Of a stretch of 64,000 nt of DNA, positions 7,307-17,052 are shown piece by piece. The notes beneath the pieces were generated by a model that saw only the letters and a list, made by a program, of their open reading frames with translations, did not search any database and had not been told where the DNA came from. Location: positions 1 through 64,000 of the forward strand of contig NZ_AKKU01000017.1 in NCBI RefSeq assembly GCF_000272005.1. The letters run 5' to 3'. How positions within the stretch are numbered: position 1 is the stretch's first letter; each line of letters opens with the position of its first letter. Origin of the DNA: Alishewanella agri BL06. Its GTDB lineage: Bacteria > Pseudomonadota > Gammaproteobacteria > Enterobacterales > Alteromonadaceae. The position numbers and the translations under genes were made by a program.

Positions 7307-10300
7307 ACAGCGCCAGCAGATCCTCGGCATTCCCCTGCCATAGCTGGCCCTTACCGCTGCTCAGCAGTTGATCGGCCAGTCCCTGCTTGTATTGCTGCAG
7401 TTGTTGGACTTTTTCTTCTACCGTATTGCGGGCAATCAGTTTGTACACAAAGACCGCTTTATCCTGGCCGATGCGGTGGGCGCGGTCAGTGGCCTGATTT
7501 TCTGCCGCCGGGTTCCACCAGGGATCATAATGGATCACGGTGTCGGCAGCCGTCAGGTTCAGGCCGGTACCACCGGCTTTTAAACTGATTAAAAAGACTT
7601 CTGTTTCACCCTGTTGAAAGGCATCAATTTGTTGCTGCCGGTTTTTGGTCTGGCCGGTTAACTTACTGTAACTGATGCCGAGAAATTGCAGCTCTTGCTC
7701 AATCAGGTACAGCATGCTGGCAAACTGGCTGAATAACAGTACCCGCCGGCCTTCTTCAATCATTTCCGGCAGATTCTCCCGCAACCAACTGAGCTTGGCG
7801 TTATGCCGCACCAGCTGCGCCTGCTCGATCGGTACCAGGCGGGCATCACAGCAGGCCTGACGCAGTTTCAGCAAGGCATCCAGAAACTCGATCTGGCTGG
7901 CGGCAACGCCTTTACGCAAAAATAGCTCCCGCACCTTGGTTTCCATAATCAAGCGGATACTTTCATACAGGTTGCGCTGATCGGCTTCCAGCTCCAGCAG
8001 CTGGACAATTTCGGTTTTCTCGGGCAACTCTGCGGCCACCTGACGTTTGGTGCGGCGCAGCATAAAGGGAGCCACTTTTTGTTTTAATGCCTGTGCCCGC
8101 TCGGTATCGGCATGTTTCTCAATCGGTTTGCGATACACCTGAGTAAAGTGGGCTTCGGTGCCAAGCAGCCCCGGCAATACAAAGTCAAACAATGACTTTA
8201 ATTCACCCAGGTGATTCTCCAGCGGCGTGCCCGACAAGGCCAGGCTAAAGTCGCGTTTTAACGCCCGCACGCTCTGCGCGGCCTGACTGCCGGCATTTTT
8301 AATATGCTGGGCTTCATCCAGCACCACCACACTAAAAGCGTGCTGCCGGTACAGCGGCAGATCCCGCACCAGCAGCGGATAGCTGGTCACCAGCACATCG
8401 AACTCTGCCAGTTGCTCAAACAAAGGCCGGCGTTTGGCACCGTAAATTTGCAGGACCCGCAGCGCTGGGGTAAAACGCGCCGCTTCATTCTGCCAGTTGC
8501 CAAGGAGTGAGGTCGGGCAAACAATCAGCGCCGGCTGGGTTAAACGCCCCTGCTGCTTTTCGTGCAACAAGAAACTTAAGGTTTGCAGGGTTTTACCCAA
8601 GCCCATATCATCGGCCAGAATGCCGCCCAGGCCAAAGTGGCGTAAAAACACCAGCCAGTTTAAACCCTGCTGCTGATAGCTGCGCAGTGTCGCCTGCAAA
8701 CCTGTTGGCAGCGGCACCTCACTAATACCCTGAAAATTGTGTAACTGCTCGTTCAGACGCTGCAGGCGGTTGGCATTCAGATACTGAATTTCCGCCGCGC
8801 CGGGTGGCGGCAGGATCGCGGCTTTATAGTCTGGTAACTCCAGCGTTAGCGGCGATTTCTGTAAGTTCAGCAGCTCAACGATGGTATCAATCAGCGGCTG
8901 AATTAATGCCATCGGGATCGCCAGTTTGCCCTGCGGCAGACTCAGCCAGATGGTTTCACCGGCGGTGGGCAGGCCATAATGCCGCAGATACTGACTAATT
9001 AACGGTAATAACGGCACCTGCTGACCACTGACATCGACCTGGATCGCCAGCTCAAAACCGCTTTGTTTACCGTCACTGACCTGTAAATAGGGCTTGGCAT
9101 CCAGAATTTGCAGATTAAAGTCACTGTCCTGCTCTATGCGCCAGCCTTGCTGCCGCAGTTCGGGCAAAGCTTCCAGCAACGGTTGCCATAGCTCTGGATT
9201 ATCCGGCCCATCCCCTATTGAGAAGGCGCTGAGCGTATTCGCCGGTGCCGGCAGTTCACAACTGACCAGCCCCAGTGCCAGCAATTGCTCTAAAGCGGCC
9301 ACTTCCACGCCACGCTGGCGCAGCACAAAGATACTCTGCGCTGCCGTTACGATCTCGGTTTGCCGCTGCTGTAAATTCAGCGGCAGCCGGTGGGCGCCAT
9401 AATCAAAGGCCAGAATAGCGACGGGTCTGGCCGGCATTTTCGGTTGCTGCACCCGCATTTGCAGTGCCAGCACCGGTACCGGTGCCACATCCAGTTGACT
9501 GGCGGCAGCGCCCTCCGGCAGCGGTAAGGTGACTGCCGGGAATAGCTTTTGCAGCTGGCCCAGCCGCTGGGTTAGCTGTGCCGGCGGGATCAGTGGCATC
9601 TTACTCAGCAGTTTTAACTCGCGCCCCGTTAATGCCGTATCCAGCGGGCCCAGTTCATAATGATCGGTATTGATAAAACAGGGCGGTTCGGTAAAGATTG
9701 GCTGGTTCGCCTCATCTTCTGCGATCTGACACTGTAGCCGTTGTCCGCCACTGCTGGCCTGCCAGCTCAGTTGCAGCGGTCGCGCCTCCTGCCAACTTAA
9801 GGGTTGCCGGGCTTCGCCAAAATAGCAGCGGCCGGTTGCCAGAAATGCCTGTAACAACTCATAACCCCAGCGGCCCTCAAGCAAATGCTGGTCCTGTTGA
9901 TTGTGGGAGCGGAATAACGTCAACAGGCGGTAGTCTTCTTCGGCCAGCCAGCTTGGCGGCTGCGGCGCGACCAGATCGTACTTACCCAAAGGCTGGCCTT
10001 TACTGTAGCCGCCTTTTTTCAGCACCTTGACCCGTCGCGGATAAAGCTGCAAACCACTTTGGCCATAACTCAGTAAATACAGGACACTTTCTTCGCTACT
10101 GGCAGCATCAGGTTCACGTACTCTGGCTACTTCGGCAAACCAATTGTCCAGCTGTAACAGTGGCATTTGTTTGATCCGCAGTTGCTGCTGTGCATAATCG
10201 CGCTTTAAGCGCAGCAGTACGGCCAGCACATGCTTACAGCGGCCGCCGACCGGGCAACTGCAGCTATCTTCTAACTGCCACTGCCCTTGTTGTTCACGCA

Positions 10301-10505
10301 GACTGATTTTTTGCCGGTAAGGGGCAAAACCGGCGCCCCACACCTGGGCGCTGATTTGACTCAGATCGTCGTTGTATTCCAGTTTCAGCACTTTACCGGC
10401 CTGCAAATAAGCGCGGGCACGATGGACCGTCGCCGGATCAAACCACTGCAGCAGCTTGGCATCCGACAATGGGAAATTGGTATCAACAGGATCTTGCTCA
10501 GACAC
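7293..10505 (-). CDS. SNF2-family helicase with SWIM zinc finger
   Basis: This is a large DNA-dependent ATPase of the Swi2/Snf2 group. The N-terminus holds a SWIM zinc finger (CSCPVGGRCKH, about residues 85-105), then a long middle region, and the two RecA-like lobes from about residue 600. Motifs are Walker A in ADDMGLGKTLQTL, Walker B DEAQH, SGTPLENHLGELKSL (motif III area) and QATDRAHRIGQ (motif VI). Bacterial SWIM-SNF2 proteins are thought to remodel protein-DNA or RNA polymerase complexes. I prefer a GTG start at 10505 (MSEQDPVD), preceded by GAGAA; a TTG at 10526 is the alternative. No partner gene is adjacent. Confidence 0.9.
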   Translation of the reverse strand: MSEQDPVDTNFPLSDAKLLQWFDPATVHRARAYLQAGKVLKLEYNDDLSQISAQVWGAGFAPYRQKISLREQQGQWQLEDSCSCPVGGRCKHVLAVLLRLKRDYAQQQLRIKQMPLLQLDNWFAEVARVREPDAASSEESVLYLLSYGQSGLQLYPRRVKVLKKGGYSKGQPLGKYDLVAPQPPSWLAEEDYRLLTLFRSHNQQDQHLLEGRWGYELLQAFLATGRCYFGEARQPLSWQEARPLQLSWQASSGGQRLQCQIAEDEANQPIFTEPPCFINTDHYELGPLDTALTGRELKLLSKMPLIPPAQLTQRLGQLQKLFPAVTLPLPEGAAASQLDVAPVPVLALQMRVQQPKMPARPVAILAFDYGAHRLPLNLQQRQTEIVTAAQSIFVLRQRGVEVAALEQLLALGLVSCELPAPANTLSAFSIGDGPDNPELWQPLLEALPELRQQGWRIEQDSDFNLQILDAKPYLQVSDGKQSGFELAIQVDVSGQQVPLLPLISQYLRHYGLPTAGETIWLSLPQGKLAIPMALIQPLIDTIVELLNLQKSPLTLELPDYKAAILPPPGAAEIQYLNANRLQRLNEQLHNFQGISEVPLPTGLQATLRSYQQQGLNWLVFLRHFGLGGILADDMGLGKTLQTLSFLLHEKQQGRLTQPALIVCPTSLLGNWQNEAARFTPALRVLQIYGAKRRPLFEQLAEFDVLVTSYPLLVRDLPLYRQHAFSVVVLDEAQHIKNAGSQAAQSVRALKRDFSLALSGTPLENHLGELKSLFDFVLPGLLGTEAHFTQVYRKPIEKHADTERAQALKQKVAPFMLRRTKRQVAAELPEKTEIVQLLELEADQRNLYESIRLIMETKVRELFLRKGVAASQIEFLDALLKLRQACCDARLVPIEQAQLVRHNAKLSWLRENLPEMIEEGRRVLLFSQFASMLYLIEQELQFLGISYSKLTGQTKNRQQQIDAFQQGETEVFLISLKAGGTGLNLTAADTVIHYDPWWNPAAENQATDRAHRIGQDKAVFVYKLIARNTVEEKVQQLQQYKQGLADQLLSSGKGQLWQGNAEDLLALFMAD

Positions 10506-10586
10506 GTTTTTCTCGGCGTTACACAACAGGCAAAAGACCTATGCTACCGTAAAGGCAGCACAGACCAAAGCCTAAATAACCAGAAA

Positions 10587-12221
10587 TCAGAAAAAGTAGG
10601 TCAGTTGCAGCGCAAGATAATCATCACGACGCAGCCAGAACAGCGCATCTTGCGGGTTATTACTCTGAAATAGCCAACCGTTCAGGCTTAACCGCAGGCT
10701 GTCAGTCAGGCGCAGGGCGCCCTCCAGCTTGATGCTGCGGCTTTGTCGCTGATCCAGATCCTGCAGCACACCAAATAAAAACTCGGTGCCGGCAATATCA
10801 TTCAGCGCCAGCCGCCAACCGAAGAACAGATCATTCTGCCCCGGCAGGGTCGCGGCCTTGCCGCGGCTATCGTACTGATATTCGGCAATCCAGCCCAGAT
10901 CCCAGCTTTGCCCAAAGACGCCGACCCGGGTGTATTCAAAACCACCGGTAGCGGCAACATAGTCAAAAGGCCCGCTACGTCGGTAAATCGACTCCAGCTT
11001 CCAGAGCCAGTCGCCCTGCACCCATGACAAATCCAGCCCGTACTGCTCCATCTGGTAATAAAGTGGTTGTAACCCGGCATTTGCGGTAGGTACTAAAACC
11101 GGCTCGCGGTTATTACCACTAAAAAAACTCAGCCCCAGATCCAAACCGGCAAAGCGCTGGCTATAGCGCAGGGCAAAGTCCAGATTATGTTTACCGGAGC
11201 TGGATTCATACCAGGCCAGGTCATGGTTTACCGGCAGCGGCGGACTAAGCCGGCCCTGTGGTGAGGGGAATAAGCGTTCGCGAAAATACGGCAGTACAAA
11301 CAGATCCAGGGTGCCGGCAGTACCACTGCGTCTGAGTTGCAGCATCGGCTGCCCCAGTTTGGCTTCCAGCTCAACGCCGGCGACTAGATCGCTTTGATTC
11401 AGTACATCCACCAGATGTTGTGATTCGGTTACCCCCCAGAATAGCGTATCGATACCGGCCTTAAATTCCCAGCCATCACCGATATAGCGCCAGTAAGCCT
11501 GCTGCAGATCGACCAGATTGCTGTCACTGTCAGCTCTGTGCCAGCGCAAATACGGCTCCAGATTAAGCTGATGCTTGCGACTGGCATCCTCATACGACCA
11601 CAGCGCGCGATAACTTAACAGCTGCTGTGAGCGCTCGGCTGCTGCCAGGCCCCGGCTGGCAAAAAAACGCTGTTCAAAACCCAACTCCTGCTGCAAACGG
11701 CTGGTGCTGCTGGCAACTTGTGGTGCCTGAGCGGGTGTTACTGCAGGAGATGGTGCAGGACGGGGTGCTGTTGCCACAGGTTTAGCCGGTTGTGCCGCAG
11801 GGCGGATTGGCTGCAGTACTGCCACGGCTGCCTCAGGCTCCGGCGCGGTGGCACCGGGTTCAGGCTTAGCCGGTTGGGCAGCGGCTATGCGGGTTGGTAA
11901 TGGTTGCTTCGCCAGTTCGCCGTAATACCATTGATGCGCCTGTTCCGCCGGAGTGGTCAACATTTGCTCGCGGCTTGGCACCTCTAACCGGGCGCCTTTT
12001 AATAAATAATGCAAATTCTGGTCGCGAAACGCGGCCGGGTTATGCTGCCACAGTGCATAAATCACCTGCGGCATTGTTACCTGCTCATCGGGGCGCGCCG
12101 CCAGCGCCAGCCGCCAGAGTGTCGTATTGGCATCGACCGGCCCCAAGGTGGCAGCCTGGGCCGGCTGTTGTAATGCCAGCAACAGTAAACCGATAACGCT
12201 AACGCGACCTAATATCTGCAT
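10587..12221 (-). CDS. FimV-type LysM domain fused to outer-membrane beta-barrel
   Basis: After a signal peptide (ending QPAQA, about residue 23) the protein has a FimV-core domain: LGPVDANTTLWRLALAARP, VTMPQVIYALWQHNPAAF and LLKGARLEVPSREQM, matching the peptidoglycan-binding module of the pilus hub FimV. A Pro/Ala-rich linker (about residues 110-170) leads to a beta-barrel ending in aromatic residues (LQLTYFF), the usual outer-membrane assembly signal. Its start codon lies 3 bp after the stop of the LolA-like gene, so translation is probably coupled. In related operons this slot holds a DUF1302-like outer-membrane protein acting with an RND exporter. The FimV-barrel fusion may tie the channel to the cell wall. 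Confidence 0.75.
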   Translation of the reverse strand: MQILGRVSVIGLLLLALQQPAQAATLGPVDANTTLWRLALAARPDEQVTMPQVIYALWQHNPAAFRDQNLHYLLKGARLEVPSREQMLTTPAEQAHQWYYGELAKQPLPTRIAAAQPAKPEPGATAPEPEAAVAVLQPIRPAAQPAKPVATAPRPAPSPAVTPAQAPQVASSTSRLQQELGFEQRFFASRGLAAAERSQQLLSYRALWSYEDASRKHQLNLEPYLRWHRADSDSNLVDLQQAYWRYIGDGWEFKAGIDTLFWGVTESQHLVDVLNQSDLVAGVELEAKLGQPMLQLRRSGTAGTLDLFVLPYFRERLFPSPQGRLSPPLPVNHDLAWYESSSGKHNLDFALRYSQRFAGLDLGLSFFSGNNREPVLVPTANAGLQPLYYQMEQYGLDLSWVQGDWLWKLESIYRRSGPFDYVAATGGFEYTRVGVFGQSWDLGWIAEYQYDSRGKAATLPGQNDLFFGWRLALNDIAGTEFLFGVLQDLDQRQSRSIKLEGALRLTDSLRLSLNGWLFQSNNPQDALFWLRRDDYLALQLTYFF

Positions 12222-12224
12222 CTC

Positions 12225-13058
12225 TTAGCGCGCCCGCTCTAAGGCTGCGACATCAAAGTCTGCGGCACTGCGTCCAGTATTAAAGCGGATGCTCTCCAGC
12301 AACAAGTCGGTACTTTTGCCGGTTTGCTGGTTTTGCATACTCAGCTTGTGCGCCCGCCAGAACTTATCCAGATACTGCCGGTAATCACTCAGCTCCAGAA
12401 TTTTCAGCAAGCTTTGTTTCTTGTCGTAATACTCTGCACGCATCACGCGGTAATGTTGCTGATCTACCCAGACCAGAATTTTGCTGTAGCCAGAAAAACT
12501 ATCGGTTGGTGTTTGTTCAACCACATAGCAGGTCAGCTCAGCGCAAGGCTCATCCCGCAAATAGTTAAAACTGAATTTCTCCAGCTCAAAGGACGTCATA
12601 TCTTCATAAGCAAACTCACTGGCCATAAAGGGCCCGGATTTATTGCGGCTGGCAATCCGCCGTGTCCGTTTTACACTGGGCAAGTATAACCATTGGTCAT
12701 CTTCAGCAGTGGGATGGGAATGGGTTAGAAAAGCCGAACCGCGCACATCCAGCGGCTCATCAAAAATAGTCAGGCTTTTATCACCATCGCCCTGCACTTC
12801 CAACGCCAGGGTGCGCATCCGGCGCACACTTTCCCGGCCCTGAGCAGTGCGCAGCACCATCTGCAGTTCGCTTTCACTGTCACCCCAACCGCGGTCACGC
12901 ACCTTTTGCTCGGTGGCAATCGCCAGGCCTTTTTCAGCATCTGCCTGCGCCAGCGGCATGCACAGCAGGCTTGCCACTAACAACCAGCCAGAGGCGATAC
13001 CGAAACGATCAGATTGGCGGGGGGTGTCAGCTGTGTTTTGTTGTTGCCGGACTAACAT
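12225..13058 (-). CDS. Outer membrane lipoprotein-sorting (LolA-like) protein
   Basis: The start at 13058 is chosen because GGGAGAA lies 8 bp before it; a longer frame to 13118 would lack this and overlap the transporter further. The 277-residue product has a signal peptide (LLVASLLCMPLAQADAEKG) and the features of the LolA-like family found next to MMPL/RND transporters: RMRTLALEVQGDGDKSLTIF, FLTHSHPTAEDDQWLYLPSV, RRIASRNKSGPFMASEFAYED and YEDMTSFELEKF. LolA-like folds hold lipid in a hydrophobic half-barrel, so it may accept a lipid or hydrophobic cargo from the transporter in the periplasm. It overlaps the upstream RND gene by 32 bp, which argues for one operon. Confidence 0.85.
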   Translation of the reverse strand: MLVRQQQNTADTPRQSDRFGIASGWLLVASLLCMPLAQADAEKGLAIATEQKVRDRGWGDSESELQMVLRTAQGRESVRRMRTLALEVQGDGDKSLTIFDEPLDVRGSAFLTHSHPTAEDDQWLYLPSVKRTRRIASRNKSGPFMASEFAYEDMTSFELEKFSFNYLRDEPCAELTCYVVEQTPTDSFSGYSKILVWVDQQHYRVMRAEYYDKKQSLLKILELSDYRQYLDKFWRAHKLSMQNQQTGKSTDLLLESIRFNTGRSAADFDVAALERAR

Positions 13059-15336
13059 CGGCAGTTCTCCCTGTTTTGTCGAGCTTGAGTAAACAAGCGG
13101 GTAAAAAAAGTAAATCAACCAGCAGGGCGATCAAAATAATCCCTGAGGTCAGCAGGCCCATATCGGAGTTAAGCCGGAAGCCGGAAAACATCAGTACCGC
13201 AAAACCGGCTACCAGTACCAGCGTGGTAATGCAGAGCGCCCGGCCAACACTATGAAAAGCATAGCGCACCGCCTGCTCGCTGTCCCGCCCCTCTTCCCGC
13301 GCATGGCGGTACTTACTGAGAAAATGTACGGTATCATCGACAATGATCCCCAGACTCATGCTGGCCACAACCGACAATGCTAGGTTAATTTCACCGACCA
13401 GCAGCCCCCACAGGCCAAAGCCAATTAATGCCGGTACCAGATTTGGAATAATACTGATCAGGCCGAGACGCCAGGAACGCAAACTGACTACCAATAAAAT
13501 TGAGATTAGCAGTAAGGCCAATGGCAAAGTGGTCAGCATCGAGGCCATATTACGCTCGCCGATATAGGCAAACATCAGAGCGGCACTGGCAGCGGACAGC
13601 TGATAGTCCGGCCAGTTAGCGGCAAAATAAGCCAGCGCCCGCTGCTCCAGCGCAATTAATTCTTTGCTGCCAAGGTTATACAGTGTTGCGGTTAAACGGG
13701 TAGCGCTTTTATCGATATTCAACTGATTGTTCAGATCCAGGCCAAACGGCAAGGACATTTCATATAACAGTAAGTACTGCGCCGCCTCTGCTGCTGTTTC
13801 CGGCAGGCGGTAGAAGGCCAGATCATCCTGGTGCATATTTTTATTCAGCCGCTTCAGCACATCACTGAGCGTATTGACATGCATCACTTCCGGCTGCTCT
13901 GCTAACCAGTTGCTGAAGCTTTCCAGTGCCTGCAATAATTCCGGCTGATTAACCGCGCCGGCAACGCCACCATTAAGCGCAAAATCAATACTGGTAAAGC
14001 CACTGAGGTTTTGTTCCATAAAGTCATTCGCCTGGCGGAAACTGGTGCTGCTGGCAAAGTATTTATTCGGTTCGTCATTGACGCGATTTAACGGCAGCAG
14101 CGCTGTACAAAGCAGTGTCACCAGCACGAACCCCCAAAGTAAGAGCCGCTGACGCTGAATAACCCATTCAGATAAACGCGCCATAGTGCCAGAACTTTGC
14201 TGTATGGTAGCGGCCCGTAACGGCAGAAATTGCATCAGCACCGGTAACAAAGTCAGACTAAAGACGCAGGCCAGCATCACGCCCAGTGCGGTCAGATTAC
14301 CCAGATCCCGTAAAATTGGCACTTCAGAGAAATTTAGCGTCAGAAAGCCGATAGCAGTGGTTACACTGGTAATCACTACCGGTTGCCAATTACGCTGCAA
14401 ACTGTATTGAATAGCTTGTGATTTTGTCTTGCCATCGGCCAAAGCAAATTGCATAGATGCCAGCAAATGCACGGAGTCCGCAACGGCCAACGTCATCAGA
14501 ATGGTCGGCACGTTGACGGTCGCAGTACTCATAAACAGCCCTAGCCAGCCTGCGATACCCAGGGTTGAAGTTACAGTTACCACTATTATCAACAAGGTCG
14601 CCAGCGCACCGGCGATCGAGCGCAGTAACACTGCCAGCATCAACATAATAGCCGCCAGCATTATCGGAACCAGTGCACGGACATCCTGTTCTGCCTCAGA
14701 GGCAAAGGCATAATTCAGCGCGATGATACCGGTATGGTGGAATTCGACGTTAGGATAACGCGCTGCAAATTGTGCTGATAAGTCACTGACAAATGACCAA
14801 ATTTCAGTAACCTGCTGTTGCTGTGTTGGTTCAGGCAATTGCACCGTGATGTTGATCGCCGTCACCTTACCATTGGCTGCCACCAAGCGGTTCACCAGAG
14901 CCGGTTCAGCAATGGCAATGTCACGGATAACCAGACGCTCCGCAGCAGAGAGCTGCGAGTTCGGCACCAGATCGGCAACCACCAGGTCGTCGACCTCGGC
15001 TGTGGTGTGCTGAAAATTACTCAGCGAATCAACGCGGATTGAATAGGGTGTCTGCCAAGCGGCCTCGGTATATTCGCGGATTAATTGCAACATTTCCGGT
15101 TGAAAGACGTCACCGCTGCGCGGTGCTATACCAATCAGAATATTGTCGCTTTTGTTAAATTCCAGCTGCATCTGCTCAAAGGCTTGCAGCTGTGGATTAT
15201 CTTTAGCAAAGAAGATCCGGTAATCACCGCGGAAATACAACTGGCCCAGCCCGATGCTACTTAACACGATAAAACAAAGCGATAGCGCCAGAATTAACCA
15301 GCGGCCGCGCAGGATCAGAGGCTGAACTGAAGCCAT
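13027..15336 (-). CDS. RND/MMPL superfamily transporter
   Basis: This 769-residue inner-membrane protein has the RND layout twice: a first helix, a large periplasmic loop, then a block of about five helices with SIGLG- and DDTVHFLSKYRHA-like motifs in the second half (IIVDDTVHF) and VADSVHLLASM in the first. It belongs to the MMPL/hopanoid-transporter-like group that moves lipids or hydrophobic compounds using the proton gradient. A GGAG box 8 bp upstream supports the start. It is the first gene of a three-gene operon with the LolA-like protein and the FimV-domain barrel, making a possible cell-envelope-spanning export route. The cargo is unknown. Confidence 0.9.
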   Translation of the reverse strand: MASVQPLILRGRWLILALSLCFIVLSSIGLGQLYFRGDYRIFFAKDNPQLQAFEQMQLEFNKSDNILIGIAPRSGDVFQPEMLQLIREYTEAAWQTPYSIRVDSLSNFQHTTAEVDDLVVADLVPNSQLSAAERLVIRDIAIAEPALVNRLVAANGKVTAINITVQLPEPTQQQQVTEIWSFVSDLSAQFAARYPNVEFHHTGIIALNYAFASEAEQDVRALVPIMLAAIMLMLAVLLRSIAGALATLLIIVVTVTSTLGIAGWLGLFMSTATVNVPTILMTLAVADSVHLLASMQFALADGKTKSQAIQYSLQRNWQPVVITSVTTAIGFLTLNFSEVPILRDLGNLTALGVMLACVFSLTLLPVLMQFLPLRAATIQQSSGTMARLSEWVIQRQRLLLWGFVLVTLLCTALLPLNRVNDEPNKYFASSTSFRQANDFMEQNLSGFTSIDFALNGGVAGAVNQPELLQALESFSNWLAEQPEVMHVNTLSDVLKRLNKNMHQDDLAFYRLPETAAEAAQYLLLYEMSLPFGLDLNNQLNIDKSATRLTATLYNLGSKELIALEQRALAYFAANWPDYQLSAASAALMFAYIGERNMASMLTTLPLALLLISILLVVSLRSWRLGLISIIPNLVPALIGFGLWGLLVGEINLALSVVASMSLGIIVDDTVHFLSKYRHAREEGRDSEQAVRYAFHSVGRALCITTLVLVAGFAVLMFSGFRLNSDMGLLTSGIILIALLVDLLFLPACLLKLDKTGRTADVSPATTKHS

Positions 15337-15537
15337 AGGGCGTACTCCATTACCGCTTACTCCATCTTTTAGACTGTGGTTAAAGTGTATATCGGAATTA
15401 TCGGCCTGCCGCTGAAAAACTACAAAATTTCTGTTTGTTGAATAGCTTGCTTTGAAGCGATAACAAAAAACCCAAAAACTTGCATTTATTTAACAATAAA
15501 ATAAACTTTAATCTAACTCAGCTTGCAGGGAGCAATA

Positions 15538-17040
15538 ATGTCACTGGCCATTATTTTTAGCCGCGCCCGCTATGGTCTGGCGGCCCCGCTGGTTACCGTC
15601 GAGGTACACCTGAGTAACGGCTTACCGGCTTTTCAACTGGTGGGCTTACCGGAAACCTCGGTAAAAGAAGCCCGGGATCGGGTGCGTAGTGCGCTGTTAA
15701 ATAGCGGTTTTCAATTCCCGGACCGGCGCATTACTGTTAATTTAGCCCCTGCCGACTTACCGAAAGAAGGTGGCCGTTTTGATCTGGCGATTGCCCTGGG
15801 GATTATTGTCGCCTCTGGCCAGCTACCGGAAAAATGCACTGATCCCTTTGAATTTTGCGGCGAACTGGCGCTATCTGGCGAAATCCGGCCGATTCTAGGC
15901 GAAATCCCGCTGGCGATTGCTTGCCGCGATGCCGGACGCGCCGCCATTTTACCGATGACTAATGCCCAACAAGCGCAGCTGATCCCTGACGCGGCCGTGC
16001 ATGGCGCCACCCATTTACTGCAAGTACACAGTTTCTTACTGGCACAGCAAGCCCTGCCCGCCATTCCATCTCTGCCTGACAAACCACCAGGCAACCCGCT
16101 GGATCTGGCGGATGTAAAAGGCCAGCCGCAAGCCAAGCGGGTGCTGGAGCTGGCCGCTGCCGGTGAACATAATTTGTTGTTATTCGGCCCGCCGGGTACT
16201 GGCAAATCGATGCTGGCACAACGCTTACCGGGGATCTTACCGCCGTTAACAGAAAGCGAAGCACTGGCAACCGCCGCTATTTACTCGATTGCCGGTATCG
16301 CCAGGGATCAGCAAGATTGGCAACAACGCCCATTCCGCTCGCCACATCATACTGCTTCTGCTGTCGCGCTGGTTGGCGGCGGCTCAGTACCCAGGCCGGG
16401 TGAAATTTCACTGGCGCATCACGGGGTGCTATTTTTAGACGAGGTTACTGAGTTTCCGCGTAAAGTATTGGATGTATTACGGGAACCCCTGGAAACCGGG
16501 ACGATTCACGTTTCCCGGGCCGCAAGGCAGGCCGAGTTTCCGGCACAATTTCAGCTTGTGGCGGCGTTAAACCCCAGCCCCACCGGCCATCATGAGGACG
16601 GCCGCGCCAATCATGGTGAAATTCTGCGTTACCTGAACCGCTTGTCCGGGCCTTTTCTGGAACGGATTGAATTACAAATCGAAGTGCCGTTGTTGCCGGC
16701 GGGTAGCCTGAGCAGTCAGCAAGCGGAAGAAAGCAGCCAGCAGGTGCAGCAACGGGTGCTGGCCGCAAGGCAATTGCAATTAGCGCGTCAGGGCAAAGCC
16801 AATGCCCGTTTACTGGGGCGGGAGCTGAATCGCTACTGCCCACTGAGTAGCAGCGATGCGACGTTTTTAGAAAACACCCTACAGAAATTTAAATTATCAG
16901 CCCGGACCTATCACAAGCTACTAAAAGTCAGCCGTACTATTGCCGATCTGCAGCAGAGCCCGCAAATTGAGCGCCCCCACTTGCTGGAAGCGCTCAGTTA
17001 TCGAGCCTTAGATCGGTTAATTCAATATCTGCGGCAATAG
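15538..17040 (+). CDS. comM: YifB/ComM family AAA+ Mg-chelatase-like ATPase
   Basis: I choose the ATG at 15538 (MSLAIIFSRARYGL) because an AGGGAG box precedes it; an upstream ATG at 15523 has none. The 500-residue protein has the N-terminal ChlI-like domain (ALLNSGFQFPDRRITVNLAPADLPKEGGRFDLAIA), Walker A GPPGTGKS (217-224), Walker B LFLDEVTEF and a C-terminal Mg-chelatase-like region (LSARTYHKLLKVSRTIADL). In Vibrio and other competent gammaproteobacteria ComM is a hexameric helicase that promotes branch migration during integration of transforming DNA. Length and motifs are normal. The gene stands alone, divergent from the RND operon. Confidence 0.93.
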   Translation: MSLAIIFSRARYGLAAPLVTVEVHLSNGLPAFQLVGLPETSVKEARDRVRSALLNSGFQFPDRRITVNLAPADLPKEGGRFDLAIALGIIVASGQLPEKCTDPFEFCGELALSGEIRPILGEIPLAIACRDAGRAAILPMTNAQQAQLIPDAAVHGATHLLQVHSFLLAQQALPAIPSLPDKPPGNPLDLADVKGQPQAKRVLELAAAGEHNLLLFGPPGTGKSMLAQRLPGILPPLTESEALATAAIYSIAGIARDQQDWQQRPFRSPHHTASAVALVGGGSVPRPGEISLAHHGVLFLDEVTEFPRKVLDVLREPLETGTIHVSRAARQAEFPAQFQLVAALNPSPTGHHEDGRANHGEILRYLNRLSGPFLERIELQIEVPLLPAGSLSSQQAEESSQQVQQRVLAARQLQLARQGKANARLLGRELNRYCPLSSSDATFLENTLQKFKLSARTYHKLLKVSRTIADLQQSPQIERPHLLEALSYRALDRLIQYLRQ

Positions 17041-17052
17041 ACCACTCAGTAC

